From NCBI GenBank assembly GCA_031555315.1, contig JAVBUO010000020.1, positions 62,001 through 126,000 of the forward strand: 64,000 nucleotides of DNA, read 5' to 3'. Within the stretch, counting starts at the first letter, position 1; each line of letters starts with the position of its first letter. A program made the translations under genes and the position numbers. The notes under the pieces were generated by a model that searched no databases, was not told where the DNA came from, and saw only the letters and a list, made by a program, of their open reading frames with translations. The DNA comes from JAVBJV01 sp031555315. GTDB taxonomy: Bacteria > Pseudomonadota > Alphaproteobacteria > Acetobacterales > Acetobacteraceae. Positions 42,672 through 53,292 of the stretch are shown here, piece after piece.

Positions 42672-45600
42672 TCAGTCTGCCAGCAAGTGCATGAACAGAC
42701 GCATGTGGGTGTTGGCGGGCGACAGAACACCGCCGACGCGGCGCATCTGTTCAAGGTCGCCATCGGCGGTGGCCGAGATGAATTCGTTGACGCGCCCGGC
42801 CTGTTCGAAGGGGATGCCACCGAGGGACTCCCAGGCGCTGTTACGCGAATAGCGCGACAGGCCGGTCAGACCGGTGGCGCGCATCCCGGCGTCCAGATAG
42901 GGCTTCGTCCAGCCGAGCACGCCGATGCGATCTACGATGTCCAGCATGGTCTGGCCCATGTTCTCGGGCTTGAAGCGCTCGGCAGGGTCGCGTCCGTTGA
43001 TCACGTCGCGAGCCATCACGATCAGCGTGGCGAGCGGAATGGCGGTGGCGAGCATTCCCAGGCCCCGGAAATCTCCGGACACCGTGGCGCGTTGCAGCGC
43101 CGGGGCCAGCATCCGGTTGTGGGTGACGAATGCGAAGGTCTGAAACTGCATGACCATCCGCCCGACCCAGTTGTCCATCAGCGCCGGTGTATCGGCGATG
43201 CCGGGGGTCGGGGACGACAGGTTCATGTCGCGGTGCAGAGCCTGCTGGAAATCGCGCAGCGCCGCACGGCCTTCTGCGCCGGTCCAGAGTTCCACGCGGG
43301 GATCGAAGGAACCGTTGGTCTCCACGCCGTATTTCTGGAAGTGTTCGTGCAGACGTGCGGCGCGGGATTCATCGAGACCAAGGCCGAGCAGCCGGTGACG
43401 GCGTTTGAGCGGCAGGGAGGCGAACTGTCCGGCCTCGCGGCGCAGCACGTCGATCATCGCGGAGGCCGCGAGGGTCTTGATCGAGCGGGTCAGCAGCGGC
43501 AGGAACGAGATCGCCGCCACGACGTTCGAGGTCTTCTCCATCGCCACGTCGATATTGGCGGTGACGCGCTGGCGGTTGGTGCCGCGTGCGCCGACGCCGC
43601 GCTGGCCGGTCATATCGATCCAGGATTCCGAACGTGCACGGCTGATGTTTTGCAGCCCCAGTTCGCTGCCGTTGATCAGGTTGTGGATTTCGGACATCTT
43701 GCGGCCCCGCAATAGCGGGATGAAGTCCCGGCCAGCGGCCTGCACGAGATCACCGACGCGGTGGTTCAGGACCATCGCCGCGATGTCAACAAGCGAGGCC
43801 AGGCCGAAGCCCGAGCCGTAGCGAATATAGGCGAACTGCCGCCACTTCTCGGCGAACCAGTAACCCATACTGTCGCGGTCGATGTCCGGGGCGTTGCGGT
43901 GCAGCAGACGGCGGCGCAGCAGTTCGATCGCCTTGCGGTCGTCGTCCATCGACTGCGCCAGGTTGGCGCGCGCCTTGCCCTCCGGCGCGGCGGCGATGCG
44001 GTCGGTGTAGTCACGGACGATCTCGGCGTCGATGTCGGACCACGAGCGATACTTGCCGCGCGGGCCGATGCCGAAGGTTTCACGCAGGGCAACCTGCCCC
44101 GCGATGTCGTTGAACTGGTGATGCAGGATGTTGCCGAGGTCGTCGCGCAGGAATCCCGCTCCGGTCAGCTTTTCGATTTCCTCGGGGGTCCAGTGGATGC
44201 GCCGCTCGCGCAGACGGCCGGACGAGATTTCCTGACCCAGCGACTTGTCGAGGCTGGGCAGCGCGTCGCCGTTGCGGATGTTGTCCATGATCTTCTGGAT
44301 CGTCTCATACATCCCGCCGCGCTTGTTGGCGCGCGTCAGGTGTTTCTTGAGTTCGCGCACACTGGCGTCGGCGAGGCTGACTTGCCGGGCGACGTCACGC
44401 GCGATGGACCGCAGGGAAGACTGCGCGGACTTCTGCGCCCCATCGGCCTCGCGCAGTGCGTTGCGCGCGCGCATCAGGCGGTCCAGACGCGCTTCGGTCA
44501 CCTGGAGGCGGGCGATGTTCTCGGGCGTCTGCGGCAGCTTGCGCACGTGGGCGAGTTCGTTCTCGGCCAGGGCGACCAGTTCCCGCAGGGCTTTCTCGGG
44601 GGATTCGCCGAGATACCGCTCGGCCAGTTGCAGGTCTTCGAGTGTTCGCGCTGCATCGGCCTTCGCCAGATGGGCGCGTTCCTCGGCGGCACGAAGGCTG
44701 TTCTCGGCCTTTTCGATCCGAGCCATGCGTTCGTCGCCGACCCATGACCGTTGGATTTCGTTGAAGCGGTGCGGGTCTTTGGTCTCGATGACGCGGAGTT
44801 CGTCCGGCGTCAGCTTGTGGGTTTCCATGAGCCAGTCGGGATCGACCTGACGGGTGCTGAGGAATTTGTCGATCAGGATATTCTCGAATTCCTCGGGCTT
44901 GCCGATGATCGCCTGCCGGTCATACATCTGGGCGAACCGGTAGTCGCGGCCCAGGGGTTCCGGCAGGGACTTCTGGTGATCCAGTTCGCGCCGAAACGGT
45001 TCCATTTCCGCGCGCCATCTCTCCCGCGCCTCGGCCAGTTGCGCCTTCAGTTCGGGAAGGGCGGCGCGGGCTTCTGCGGCTGTGCCGGTCTGACGCGCGG
45101 CGGTTCCCCGCGCGATGGCGACCTGCTGTTGCAGGGCTTTCACTTCGGCGTCGCGTTGGGCACGCAGTGCGTCCATCTGCTGGCGCAGTTTGTCCATTTC
45201 GGCGACGTCGCGCAGCGCCCCGACGCGGGTCATGGCTTCGGTAGCCGCTGCGTTCGAAGCGTGTAGAGCCTCGGAACGTTCACGCGCCGCTGTCACGATG
45301 GCCTCAACATTGTCCGCGCCGTAGCGTTCGCCCAATTCGGCGCGCCAGGTTTCGCCGAGCTTGTCGTCGATACGGTCGGTGATGACACGTGCGATGGTCC
45401 GCATGAAGTCCGGCCCGCGCATCGCCCGTGCGCCCTGGGTTGCCAGGTGCTGCGACAGGGTGCGGACGGAGGCGTCAACATCGTTCGACCACCTGTCGAT
45501 CCACTCGGCGCGCAGGATGTCGCGCAGGTTCTCTGCGGAGTCCGGCGTGCGCACGACGTTGCCGTCGGCGTCGGCCAGCGAGGTCCCACGGGTGTCGGCG

Positions 45601-46535
45601 AGGCGGTAGAATATGTTGCGCACCACGTCGGACGGCGAACGGAACAGGCGATACATCGGCGAGGTGAAATCCGCGAACGGGGTGCGGAACCCGCCGAGGA
45701 TGCGGTCGAGGATCGTCAGGCCGTCCGCCTTGCCCGGAGCGGGCGCGGTCAGCGAGATATCCGGGACGGCGGCAGACAAATCACCGCCCGCACCGCGTGC
45801 AACGGGGGCGGTTTCCGGTGTGCCGTGCGGGGCGGGCGCGTTCTGGTCGGCTTCCAGGGTGCCGCGTAGGGCGCGCGGGACGCCATGGATGAACGCGCCG
45901 ATCCCGCCGCCGAACAGCGTGGCCCCGGCGACGTTGAAGGTGGATTCGTGGGCGGTGCGCAGCACCTGAATCTGATGCAGGGCGGTTTCGGTCGCGGCCT
46001 GTGACAGACCGGACTGCAACGCCATGCGGCCGACACGCGACGCCACGCTGGCCCCGCGCATCACCGTGCCGATCCCCAGGTAGCTCAATGGGTCCATCAC
46101 GGCGGAAGCGAGGCCGCCGACGACGGTGCCGACGCCCGAGGCATTGGAAATCTGTGCCCAGTGTTCCTCGCGTTCGGCGGCGGCGAAGGTGCGTTCGACC
46201 TCGCGTGCGCTGTAGGCGTGATCGAACAGACCATTGGATTGCCACGCGCGCACACGGTTCTGGCGGGCTTCGTCCCAGTTTTCGGCGATGTAACGGTGCG
46301 GGTTGAAGTTGTTGTCGCGTGTGGCGTCGGCGTCCGCACCGGCATCGTCCATGAAGTTCACGGTGGCGTTGGCGATCCAGCTATCGCGCATGAACGAGGC
46401 GACGATGGCATCGGCAATGCCGTAGTCCGGCGTGTAGCGCGGCGCGTCGGCTCCGGGGGCCATCTGCGGGGCTTCCACACTGCGCCGCACATTTTGCTCG
46501 GCAACCTGTGCCGGGTTGCGTTCGATGATGTCCAT
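42672..46535 (-). CDS. Internal virion protein (T7 gp16-like, DNA ejection)
   Basis: A 1287-residue largely helical protein, long coiled-coil stretches around residues 440-700. Its position after the gp14/gp15-type genes and its size match the T7 gp16 core/ejectosome protein, which crosses the envelope ahead of phage DNA. T7 gp16 carries a transglycosylase at its N-terminus; here the lytic activity is in a separate upstream gene. Sequence similarity to gp16 itself was judged by layout only. Confidence 0.82.
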   Translation of the reverse strand: MDIIERNPAQVAEQNVRRSVEAPQMAPGADAPRYTPDYGIADAIVASFMRDSWIANATVNFMDDAGADADATRDNNFNPHRYIAENWDEARQNRVRAWQSNGLFDHAYSAREVERTFAAAEREEHWAQISNASGVGTVVGGLASAVMDPLSYLGIGTVMRGASVASRVGRMALQSGLSQAATETALHQIQVLRTAHESTFNVAGATLFGGGIGAFIHGVPRALRGTLEADQNAPAPHGTPETAPVARGAGGDLSAAVPDISLTAPAPGKADGLTILDRILGGFRTPFADFTSPMYRLFRSPSDVVRNIFYRLADTRGTSLADADGNVVRTPDSAENLRDILRAEWIDRWSNDVDASVRTLSQHLATQGARAMRGPDFMRTIARVITDRIDDKLGETWRAELGERYGADNVEAIVTAARERSEALHASNAAATEAMTRVGALRDVAEMDKLRQQMDALRAQRDAEVKALQQQVAIARGTAARQTGTAAEARAALPELKAQLAEARERWRAEMEPFRRELDHQKSLPEPLGRDYRFAQMYDRQAIIGKPEEFENILIDKFLSTRQVDPDWLMETHKLTPDELRVIETKDPHRFNEIQRSWVGDERMARIEKAENSLRAAEERAHLAKADAARTLEDLQLAERYLGESPEKALRELVALAENELAHVRKLPQTPENIARLQVTEARLDRLMRARNALREADGAQKSAQSSLRSIARDVARQVSLADASVRELKKHLTRANKRGGMYETIQKIMDNIRNGDALPSLDKSLGQEISSGRLRERRIHWTPEEIEKLTGAGFLRDDLGNILHHQFNDIAGQVALRETFGIGPRGKYRSWSDIDAEIVRDYTDRIAAAPEGKARANLAQSMDDDRKAIELLRRRLLHRNAPDIDRDSMGYWFAEKWRQFAYIRYGSGFGLASLVDIAAMVLNHRVGDLVQAAGRDFIPLLRGRKMSEIHNLINGSELGLQNISRARSESWIDMTGQRGVGARGTNRQRVTANIDVAMEKTSNVVAAISFLPLLTRSIKTLAASAMIDVLRREAGQFASLPLKRRHRLLGLGLDESRAARLHEHFQKYGVETNGSFDPRVELWTGAEGRAALRDFQQALHRDMNLSSPTPGIADTPALMDNWVGRMVMQFQTFAFVTHNRMLAPALQRATVSGDFRGLGMLATAIPLATLIVMARDVINGRDPAERFKPENMGQTMLDIVDRIGVLGWTKPYLDAGMRATGLTGLSRYSRNSAWESLGGIPFEQAGRVNEFISATADGDLEQMRRVGGVLSPANTHMRLFMHLLAD

Positions 46536-46547
46536 GCAGTCCTTGCT

Positions 46548-47303
46548 TCAGATCAGTGCGCCACGAAACATGCGGGCTTCGCGGGCACGGCGGCCCCGCA
46601 GGACCGGTTGACGGTTGGAGGCGTTTTCGATGTGACGTGCGGCGTCTTCGTCGCGGCCACTGCGGACCAGATCGACCAGCGTGCGGTTCAGCAGGGCAGG
46701 TCCGTTGAATGCCATCGAGATCAGCGCCAGGCGCTTGTGCTCTGGCAGATCGACGCCACGGAACCGCGTGTTGACGATGTTCTCGGCTTCGTCGAGGTTG
46801 AAGTCGAACAGGCGATCGATCTGCGCGCGGGTCAGGCGCGCGCGCCCGTTGCGCACGTCGTCGAACGAAACATCGTTACCATACAGCCGCTGGAACACCT
46901 GCGGACCATCACCACGATCCATGTTGAACCCAATGCCGACCGTGACGTTGCCCTGCACGGCACCAGCGGTGCCGACACGGCGGCCTGTGCGATCGTCATA
47001 GGCCCATTCGCGCGTGCCCTCCTCGGCGGCCAGCGCGTTGCGGCGGCGGTCGCGCCAGGTCTGTCCGGCGGGGGTCGTGGGGGTGTCCAGCGCGATGCCG
47101 CCCTGACGCACCGCGTGGTCGCTGAACCATCCGTAGACAGTGTCAACGAGTGCGTTGCCGTCGGCAGGGTCGGCGTCGAGCAGTGGCTTGTTGATACCAA
47201 GCGAGGCCGATACGCGGTCTTCGCGCTGGAAGTTATGCGCCATATACGACGCCATGTCGCGGAGGACGCCCTGGGGGGTCTCAGCGAGGCTCTCAAAGCT
47301 CAT
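46548..47303 (-). CDS. Virion-associated lysozyme-like protein
   Basis: A 251-residue protein. The C-terminal part resembles T4-type muramidases: NVTVGIGFNMDRGDG, then LTRAQIDRLFDFNLDEAENI and LALISMAFNGPALLNRTLV. It lies between two internal virion genes, 12 bp before the gp16-like one, so it is probably carried in the particle to open the peptidoglycan at entry rather than acting as endolysin. The catalytic Glu is not confidently placed. Confidence 0.75.
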   Translation of the reverse strand: MSFESLAETPQGVLRDMASYMAHNFQREDRVSASLGINKPLLDADPADGNALVDTVYGWFSDHAVRQGGIALDTPTTPAGQTWRDRRRNALAAEEGTREWAYDDRTGRRVGTAGAVQGNVTVGIGFNMDRGDGPQVFQRLYGNDVSFDDVRNGRARLTRAQIDRLFDFNLDEAENIVNTRFRGVDLPEHKRLALISMAFNGPALLNRTLVDLVRSGRDEDAARHIENASNRQPVLRGRRAREARMFRGALI

Positions 47304-47305
47304 GT

Positions 47306-49792
47306 TTAAGGTTCCAGGGAGGGGGTGACTGGCAGACCGGCACGTGTGCGCATCTGGATGCGGGTGCGATGCTGACGTCTGTTATCTACACTTTCGCGCT
47401 GACGCTGGGCCGCATCGCGTAGTTGCCGCGCTTCTTCGTGGCTGTTGGCAGTGGTCCAGCGGAACCGGTAGCCGAGTTGGAAACCATCACCATACTGGGT
47501 TTCCACAGGGATAAGTTCGAAGGGGCTGTCGGGGAACTGCTCGCTGAATGCACGCTGCGCTGCTGCAAGGTCGGCAGGCAGGGTGAATTTCTCAACGCTG
47601 TCGATCGGTGTGGCGCCATCGGCGAAGGGGTTCTCGGGCGTCGGGCCAAAGAACATACGCCCCCTACGATTCTCGTCGGGTGGTTGGACCATCCCGCGCC
47701 GCATGATGCGGATTGTCTGTCCAGGCGCGAAGGTTACGGGCGCGCCATTGGCACGGACGACTGTATAGACGCCATCACCTGGTGTGTTCGCCGGGTTCAG
47801 CATCAGGTGCAGCGGCCCGAAGGCGGGCAGGTCTGCCGACATACGTTGCAGGTCCGCCTGTGCAGTGGCAGTGGTGTCCTCGGGTTGTTCCGTGAAAGTG
47901 TTGCTCGCCGCTCGCGAAGCGGGAACGCCTGTGATCGGCGCTTCGCTATAGGAGACAACATAGCTGCCGTCGCGGCCTGGGAGCAGCGCGATGTTATTGC
48001 GGTGACGTTCGATCACCGTGTTGACTACTGTATTGATATCGGGTGCGCCAAGACGCGACTGGTAATCGTATTCGCGCCGGATGTCATCGCCGAGACGCGC
48101 GTGCAGTGCGGGGGGGACCGCGACGGTGCTGTCCATACCGACCCAGGAGCCGAGGCCCGGTGCCGCGCCGAGCCGGGAGCGCAGGGATTCGGTGATCTTC
48201 CCTTCGATCGTGGTGCGGCCTGCGGCTTCGTTGGAAGCTCCGGCAAGCTGCTGGTAGGTCGGCAGGGTGCGTGATGCGGGACTGGCGCGCATCGCCTCGC
48301 CCATGTTGGTGAACATCAGCGTCAGGTTACCGCCAGAACCTTCGGGGGAGCGGCTGTTCGCGTAGGCATACCAACTGGCGGCGTGGCTGTTCAGCATGTC
48401 CGACGGCGTGACGCGCCCGTTACGGGTCGAGGCGCGCACCATCTGGAAGGCGGCGGCTTGGCGTTCCGGGTTCGTGGGGTCGGTCAATGCGACCGACAGG
48501 GAATGCTTCAGGTCATCATCAACGACACCTGTGGCGTCCACGAGGCGGGCCGCGCGGGAGAAACCGGGTTCTCGCGGACCGTCTGGGCCGACGGCGGCGG
48601 TGTCGAAGATGTCGATCCCCTGACGTTCACGGAATCCCGGAAGAGCGGCGCGAACCGCTGATACGTCTACGTTTGCGCCGCGTGTGATGATGGCGTTGTT
48701 GACGATCGTGTTGTCGGCATTGGCGCGGGCCGTGGTTGTGGCCAGCCGGTTCATCGCGGTTCCGATGTGGCCCCTTAGGGACTGGAAGGCATTCAACCCG
48801 CCTTCACGGCGGAACAGCGTGTTGGCGTCCGTAAGGATGCCCTGAAAGTCTTCGACCGTCCGCGCGTCCTGCAAGCGCTGGTTCAGCGTTGCGTATCCTT
48901 CCTGGGCTGCGCGGGTCCGCACAGCGCCGACGCGTTGCGTCGCTTCCTGTTGCAACCCATCGAAAGCAACAGGGAAACTCTCGGCGAAAGACCGTCCGTC
49001 GGTGCCCGAACCGGGACGGCGCATGATGCTAAGCACACGGTCCACGGCTTCGGGGCTGGACCCGGCGGATGCCAGCAGGGTCTGCATGACGCGCTGGGGA
49101 GCCAGGTGGGCTTCCCGTGGGTTCAGGATGCGATAGCGTTCGGTCTCGCGCTGGATGTCGATTTCGTCGCCGCTGTTCAGACGGGACCCGAGATCGTTGG
49201 ACCAGTCCTGTTCATTGGCGGCCAGCGTCTGACGAATGGTGTCCTGACGGCGCTGGTTGCGCACCTGTTCGAGGCCGCTGTTGTAGCGCGACAAGGCTTC
49301 GGCCTGAAAATATGGGTTGTCGCGCGGCATGTTGGCCGTCGCGTTGCGCAGAAAGTTGTCGCTGTATTCATCCAGGTTGGCGTCGGGCGGCAGGTTGGCG
49401 ATCCCGGCGCGGAGTTCGTCCACCATTTCGGCACCGCGCCGCGCGCCGGAAACCGACGAGTAGGTCTGGTAGTAGGACCGAAAGCCCGACATGTCGTCAG
49501 CCATCGGTCTGCCCGCTTCGGCATCGGCGCGGCCCTGCGTGGCGCGGTCCTCGATTGCCTTGCGTTCTTCGATACGGGCCGCTTCGATGTCGGCGCGTTG
49601 CAGCGTGTCGGCAAAGCCCAGCGTAGCCCCGAAGAAACGGTTCAATGCGCCACTGATCGCAGAGGTGTCAGGGCGAATGTCCGGCGGGGGGGCCGCACGG
49701 GCAACCGCGTGGGCGGTAGTCTTAAGGTTGACCGAGGCGTGTTCAGCGGTGCCGCCAAGCACCAGCGGTGTTCTATTGCGGTAGGCTGGCAT
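47306..49792 (-). CDS. Internal virion protein (T7 gp15-like)
   Basis: An 828-residue protein, mostly helical, in the T7 gp15 position between the gp14-like protein and the lysozyme. Repeated Arg/Gln/Ala-rich helices fill the first 450 residues; the C-terminal part is more mixed. It should form the periplasmic tube of the DNA-ejection complex. Assigned from position, size and composition. Confidence 0.82.
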   Translation of the reverse strand: MPAYRNRTPLVLGGTAEHASVNLKTTAHAVARAAPPPDIRPDTSAISGALNRFFGATLGFADTLQRADIEAARIEERKAIEDRATQGRADAEAGRPMADDMSGFRSYYQTYSSVSGARRGAEMVDELRAGIANLPPDANLDEYSDNFLRNATANMPRDNPYFQAEALSRYNSGLEQVRNQRRQDTIRQTLAANEQDWSNDLGSRLNSGDEIDIQRETERYRILNPREAHLAPQRVMQTLLASAGSSPEAVDRVLSIMRRPGSGTDGRSFAESFPVAFDGLQQEATQRVGAVRTRAAQEGYATLNQRLQDARTVEDFQGILTDANTLFRREGGLNAFQSLRGHIGTAMNRLATTTARANADNTIVNNAIITRGANVDVSAVRAALPGFRERQGIDIFDTAAVGPDGPREPGFSRAARLVDATGVVDDDLKHSLSVALTDPTNPERQAAAFQMVRASTRNGRVTPSDMLNSHAASWYAYANSRSPEGSGGNLTLMFTNMGEAMRASPASRTLPTYQQLAGASNEAAGRTTIEGKITESLRSRLGAAPGLGSWVGMDSTVAVPPALHARLGDDIRREYDYQSRLGAPDINTVVNTVIERHRNNIALLPGRDGSYVVSYSEAPITGVPASRAASNTFTEQPEDTTATAQADLQRMSADLPAFGPLHLMLNPANTPGDGVYTVVRANGAPVTFAPGQTIRIMRRGMVQPPDENRRGRMFFGPTPENPFADGATPIDSVEKFTLPADLAAAQRAFSEQFPDSPFELIPVETQYGDGFQLGYRFRWTTANSHEEARQLRDAAQRQRESVDNRRQHRTRIQMRTRAGLPVTPSLEP

Positions 49793-49795
49793 CGG

Positions 49796-50374
49796 CTATC
49801 GGATGTCCTGTGTCTTGATGGCTGCTTTGGCGGCCCCGCCGCCATAGGCGGACGAGGCGATCTGAAGCGCCGAGCTTGCGAAGTCGATACCGGCGGCGAT
49901 CTTGCTGTTCCTTGCGTTCATCTTCGCGTTGGATAGTTGCAGACCGGCTCCCGTGGCGGCGTTCATGTAGTTCTGATGTGCCGCCTTCTTGCCCGCTTCA
50001 CCCGCCGCGTAGGCGTTCTGGAAGTTGAGGTCGATACGCGACAGGTCGATACCTTCGGCATAGGCGTTCTCGGCCAGCAGCGCGTTGAACGTGTTGGCCG
50101 ATGCGCCCATTTCGCCCGCCAGAACCCGGATGGTGCCGAGTTCGTCATTGGCGCGGCGGGTGCGATCCCCCTGTTGGGCGACCGCATCCTTGCGGGCTTC
50201 GTCCTGCTGACGGTTCAGTTCCGTCTGCTCGGCCATCAGATTTGCCTTGGCCGCTTGCATCGTGGCGTCGTGCTGGTACTTCGCCATCTTCGAGGCATCG
50301 TTGGCAGCCTTGATCTGGAACGCCGCACCAGCGGCGGCCACGACCAGTGACGCGATCATCATGGCAGGGGCCAT
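49796..50374 (-). CDS. Internal virion protein (T7 gp14-like)
   Basis: A 192-residue protein starting with a membrane-type helix (MMIASLVVAAAGAAFQI) followed by a long Gln/Ala coiled coil (DASKMAKYQHDATMQAAKAN) and Gly/Ala-rich end, the composition of T7 gp14, which forms the outer-membrane pore in DNA ejection. Located directly after the tail tubular B gene. Confidence 0.85.
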   Translation of the reverse strand: MAPAMMIASLVVAAAGAAFQIKAANDASKMAKYQHDATMQAAKANLMAEQTELNRQQDEARKDAVAQQGDRTRRANDELGTIRVLAGEMGASANTFNALLAENAYAEGIDLSRIDLNFQNAYAAGEAGKKAAHQNYMNAATGAGLQLSNAKMNARNSKIAAGIDFASSALQIASSAYGGGAAKAAIKTQDIR

Positions 50375-50386
50375 GCGTTATCCTTG

Positions 50387-52696
50387 TTAAGATTGTGCGG
50401 GGTCGGCATAGAACCCGACCCACGATGCCGAGGTAATGGTGAACGGATGCGGCGACGCGTTGCGGATGGTGATCCGCACGGTATCGGCGCGGGACATCAC
50501 CGTGAACCGGAAACGTCCGTCCACCAGCGGCAGGGTGCTGATGCGGTTGGCGACGTGCGACGTGCGCTGACTGCGGAAGCGCGCAAGACGCGCCGCGCGG
50601 GCTTCGGGCTGCGCGATCACGTCGAAGTGCGCCGTGTCTGTGTAGGCCAGTGTGAGACTGCGCAGTTGCAGGCGTCCTTCCAGCACGGCGGACTTGTCCT
50701 CGCCGCGCGGGTAGATGCGTGACAGGGTGACCTCGGAGTCATAGGTGAGGCCCCAGGCAATCGGCCCGGCGGTCCAGTCGCCACGCACGCGGATACGGTT
50801 CGGGTTCGCCGCGTCGGTAAGTGGCTCGGGCATACTGCGCGTCGCGAAGTCCAGCGACGGCACACAGCCGAGGCGGGGTTCGTCATGCGCACGATAGGGC
50901 AGATCGAACACCGTCTCGTCGGCGGCGGCGTCGTAGACTCCGTAGGGGGACACCTGCATATCCAGGCCGGGCGTATACGGGTATTCCGCCGGTCGGCTGC
51001 GGGCCAGATCGACGGACTGGACAACCACGTCCGCGCCGCGCGCCATCACGACAATGACCGCCGTGCCCACGATCCCGGCGCTGTGAATGCGATCCGCGCC
51101 GAACGTCCAGCGGTGCCAGGCGCTTTGTGCGCGGGATTCGCCATGCCAGAAGAAGGTGTGCATGAAGATGTCGCGCGGCGCGGCGGCGCTGAGCACCACG
51201 AGGTTCCCCGTGACGGCATCGCCGGAGATCGATTTTAGCGGAGCGGGGATCAGACCCGAGGCGTGTTTGACGATATCCACGGCTTCCAATGTCGCTCCGC
51301 CGTCGTTGTAGGCGTATTCCAGGATGGACGCCGACGCGGGTCCATCGGACCCCATCAACAATGCGTTGCCAACCACGGATGGGCGCGCGCGTGGAGAAAT
51401 CTTGTAGGTCGTCGCGAGGTCGATCGAAGCGCGTTTCGGGGTGAGCACGTCGGGCGAGTTCACTTCGAACTGCGCGGTGTCTGCGGCGAGGAACAGCGTC
51501 TTGCGAAAAGGCGCTGCGAAGCGCAGCAGGGCGACGCTGTTGGTGGCCGCTGTCAGCCCGAAGGCGTCCGAGTCCAGCACCTGAGTTGCCCATTCCGACC
51601 AGAAGTTGAAGTAGTCGCCCGCCTGGCTGAAGTGGACGCTTTCGTCCGAGACCAGCACCAGGCGGTTGCGATGGAACACCATGTCGGCGATCGGACGCCC
51701 GATGAATTCCGGAACGGGATTCGTGCGGTCGTCGCCGCAGGGGCGCGCGGCCCAGGACAGTTGTTTGACGACGAACGTGCCGTCGGCCTGGCGGACCAAT
51801 GCGTGTGGCATGGTGTTGGCGTCGATCCGGCCCTTGGATCCCGGGGCGACGGTTTCGCGCCAGGTGCCGCGCATGTCGCCGCCGTGCTGTTCGAAGCGGA
51901 CATAGAAACCGGAATCGTTGACCGAGCGGACGCTGTAGACGGTGCCGCCCTGGCAGCGCGCCGGAAGTTCGTCGAGACCCGCAACGGAGTCCTTGACCAC
52001 CTTCACGTAGCCGCCGCCGTCGAAAACATCGATCGTGAAGTCCGCCCCATCGTGGCGGCGCAGAATGATGAACGAGCTTGACCAGACGATCCAGAAAGCG
52101 CTGCCGACTGCTGCTCTGAGCTTTTCACCGATCTTGGCGGCCGTGGCGGCGACGGTATCGGACGGGGTGGCGATGTAGTCTACGACAGCGCCGCCGACAT
52201 GAATCTGCGTGGTGCCCTGCGACATGCTGACGAACAGCGTTGCGGTGGGCGGCGGGGTCGGTTCGGGCGTCGTGGACATCGCCGTTGCGTGTTTGCGGTT
52301 GGCGATCAGCGTGTAGTCGGCCACGGTGACCCAGGCGAAGTCGGTTTCCGGATCGCCGGACAGATAGGCGCGCGCGCTGTCGGACAGCGGCTGCACGGTG
52401 TGTTCGGTGCCGGTGAGTAGCGAGACGACGCGCAATGTGCCGTTAGCCCGATGCAGCAACGCGTAACGTTCGGACGCGTCGCGGTCGATCAGATGCACAC
52501 CGAGTTTCTCGGCGGTGCCCAGCCCGGACAGCGTGGCCAGCAGGCGTCCGCCGGGGCGTTTTTCGAAACCGCCACTCTCGACGCTGAGGGTGACGTTCAG
52601 CGCGTCCTCGACCTGGCCGGGCAGGCGCATGGTGTCGGGCTGGCGGCTGATGCCGTGGAAAAAGGCGGGGATGCTGCCTTCGATCAGCCCGTCCAT
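50387..52696 (-). CDS. Tail tubular protein B (T7 gp12-like nozzle)
   Basis: A 769-residue beta-rich protein. The start (DGLIEGSIPAFFHGISRQPD, TMRLPGQVEDALN) is the hallmark of gp12-type nozzle proteins. The ATG at 52696 overlaps the tail tubular A stop (ATGA). It forms the distal tail tube to which fibres attach. Confidence 0.94.
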   Translation of the reverse strand: MDGLIEGSIPAFFHGISRQPDTMRLPGQVEDALNVTLSVESGGFEKRPGGRLLATLSGLGTAEKLGVHLIDRDASERYALLHRANGTLRVVSLLTGTEHTVQPLSDSARAYLSGDPETDFAWVTVADYTLIANRKHATAMSTTPEPTPPPTATLFVSMSQGTTQIHVGGAVVDYIATPSDTVAATAAKIGEKLRAAVGSAFWIVWSSSFIILRRHDGADFTIDVFDGGGYVKVVKDSVAGLDELPARCQGGTVYSVRSVNDSGFYVRFEQHGGDMRGTWRETVAPGSKGRIDANTMPHALVRQADGTFVVKQLSWAARPCGDDRTNPVPEFIGRPIADMVFHRNRLVLVSDESVHFSQAGDYFNFWSEWATQVLDSDAFGLTAATNSVALLRFAAPFRKTLFLAADTAQFEVNSPDVLTPKRASIDLATTYKISPRARPSVVGNALLMGSDGPASASILEYAYNDGGATLEAVDIVKHASGLIPAPLKSISGDAVTGNLVVLSAAAPRDIFMHTFFWHGESRAQSAWHRWTFGADRIHSAGIVGTAVIVVMARGADVVVQSVDLARSRPAEYPYTPGLDMQVSPYGVYDAAADETVFDLPYRAHDEPRLGCVPSLDFATRSMPEPLTDAANPNRIRVRGDWTAGPIAWGLTYDSEVTLSRIYPRGEDKSAVLEGRLQLRSLTLAYTDTAHFDVIAQPEARAARLARFRSQRTSHVANRISTLPLVDGRFRFTVMSRADTVRITIRNASPHPFTITSASWVGFYADPAQS

Positions 52697-53280
52697 CACA
52701 TCCCCCTGAAGTCTGAGTTGCGCTGGCGGATCGCCACGCAGAACGGTGATTGCGTAAGAATGTTGGTGGTGTCGGTCTCGGCCTCGGCATCCAGAAGTTT
52801 CGCCCAGGCTTCTTCCATCTGACGCTTGCACGCCGCATCGAGCGTAGCTGACCCCATCAGATTCATCTGGAAGTCCCGCGCCGCCTTGGCGGTGATGTAG
52901 GTCTGCAAGGCGTGCGTCAGGTCCTGGAACGGCAGGTTGCGCACGACATCGGCGCGGGCGCTGCGCGTGAAAGCGAAGCTGTGCCGTGTGCGGTCATACA
53001 GTTTGCGGATACCGTCGTTGGGGTCGGTGCGGATGGTCAGGCTGGAAGGGGCGGCCAGACGCAGCACGTCGTCGCCGATGGGGATGAAACCGTCGGCGGT
53101 CGGATGCAGATCGACACCCGTGTCGATGTTGCAGTGCCAACCGGCTTCCAGGACTTCGGCGGTGACGGTGTCGAGTTTTTCGGATGCGCGCGATGCATCC
53201 GCCAGGCCGGTATCGAGGCTGGCGACGCGGTCTTCACCGAGTGCGCCGAGCATTTCGTTTACAGCATCGAGTCTATCCAT
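52696..53280 (-). CDS. Tail tubular protein A (T7 gp11-like gatekeeper)
   Basis: A 194-residue protein whose N-terminus (LDAVNEMLGALGEDRVASLD) and C-terminal helix (TYITAKAARDFQMNLMGS) match gp11-type adaptors. It links the portal to the nozzle and closes the DNA channel. Confidence 0.92.
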   Translation of the reverse strand: MDRLDAVNEMLGALGEDRVASLDTGLADASRASEKLDTVTAEVLEAGWHCNIDTGVDLHPTADGFIPIGDDVLRLAAPSSLTIRTDPNDGIRKLYDRTRHSFAFTRSARADVVRNLPFQDLTHALQTYITAKAARDFQMNLMGSATLDAACKRQMEEAWAKLLDAEAETDTTNILTQSPFCVAIRQRNSDFRGM

Positions 53281-53292
53281 GGATTCTTCAGG

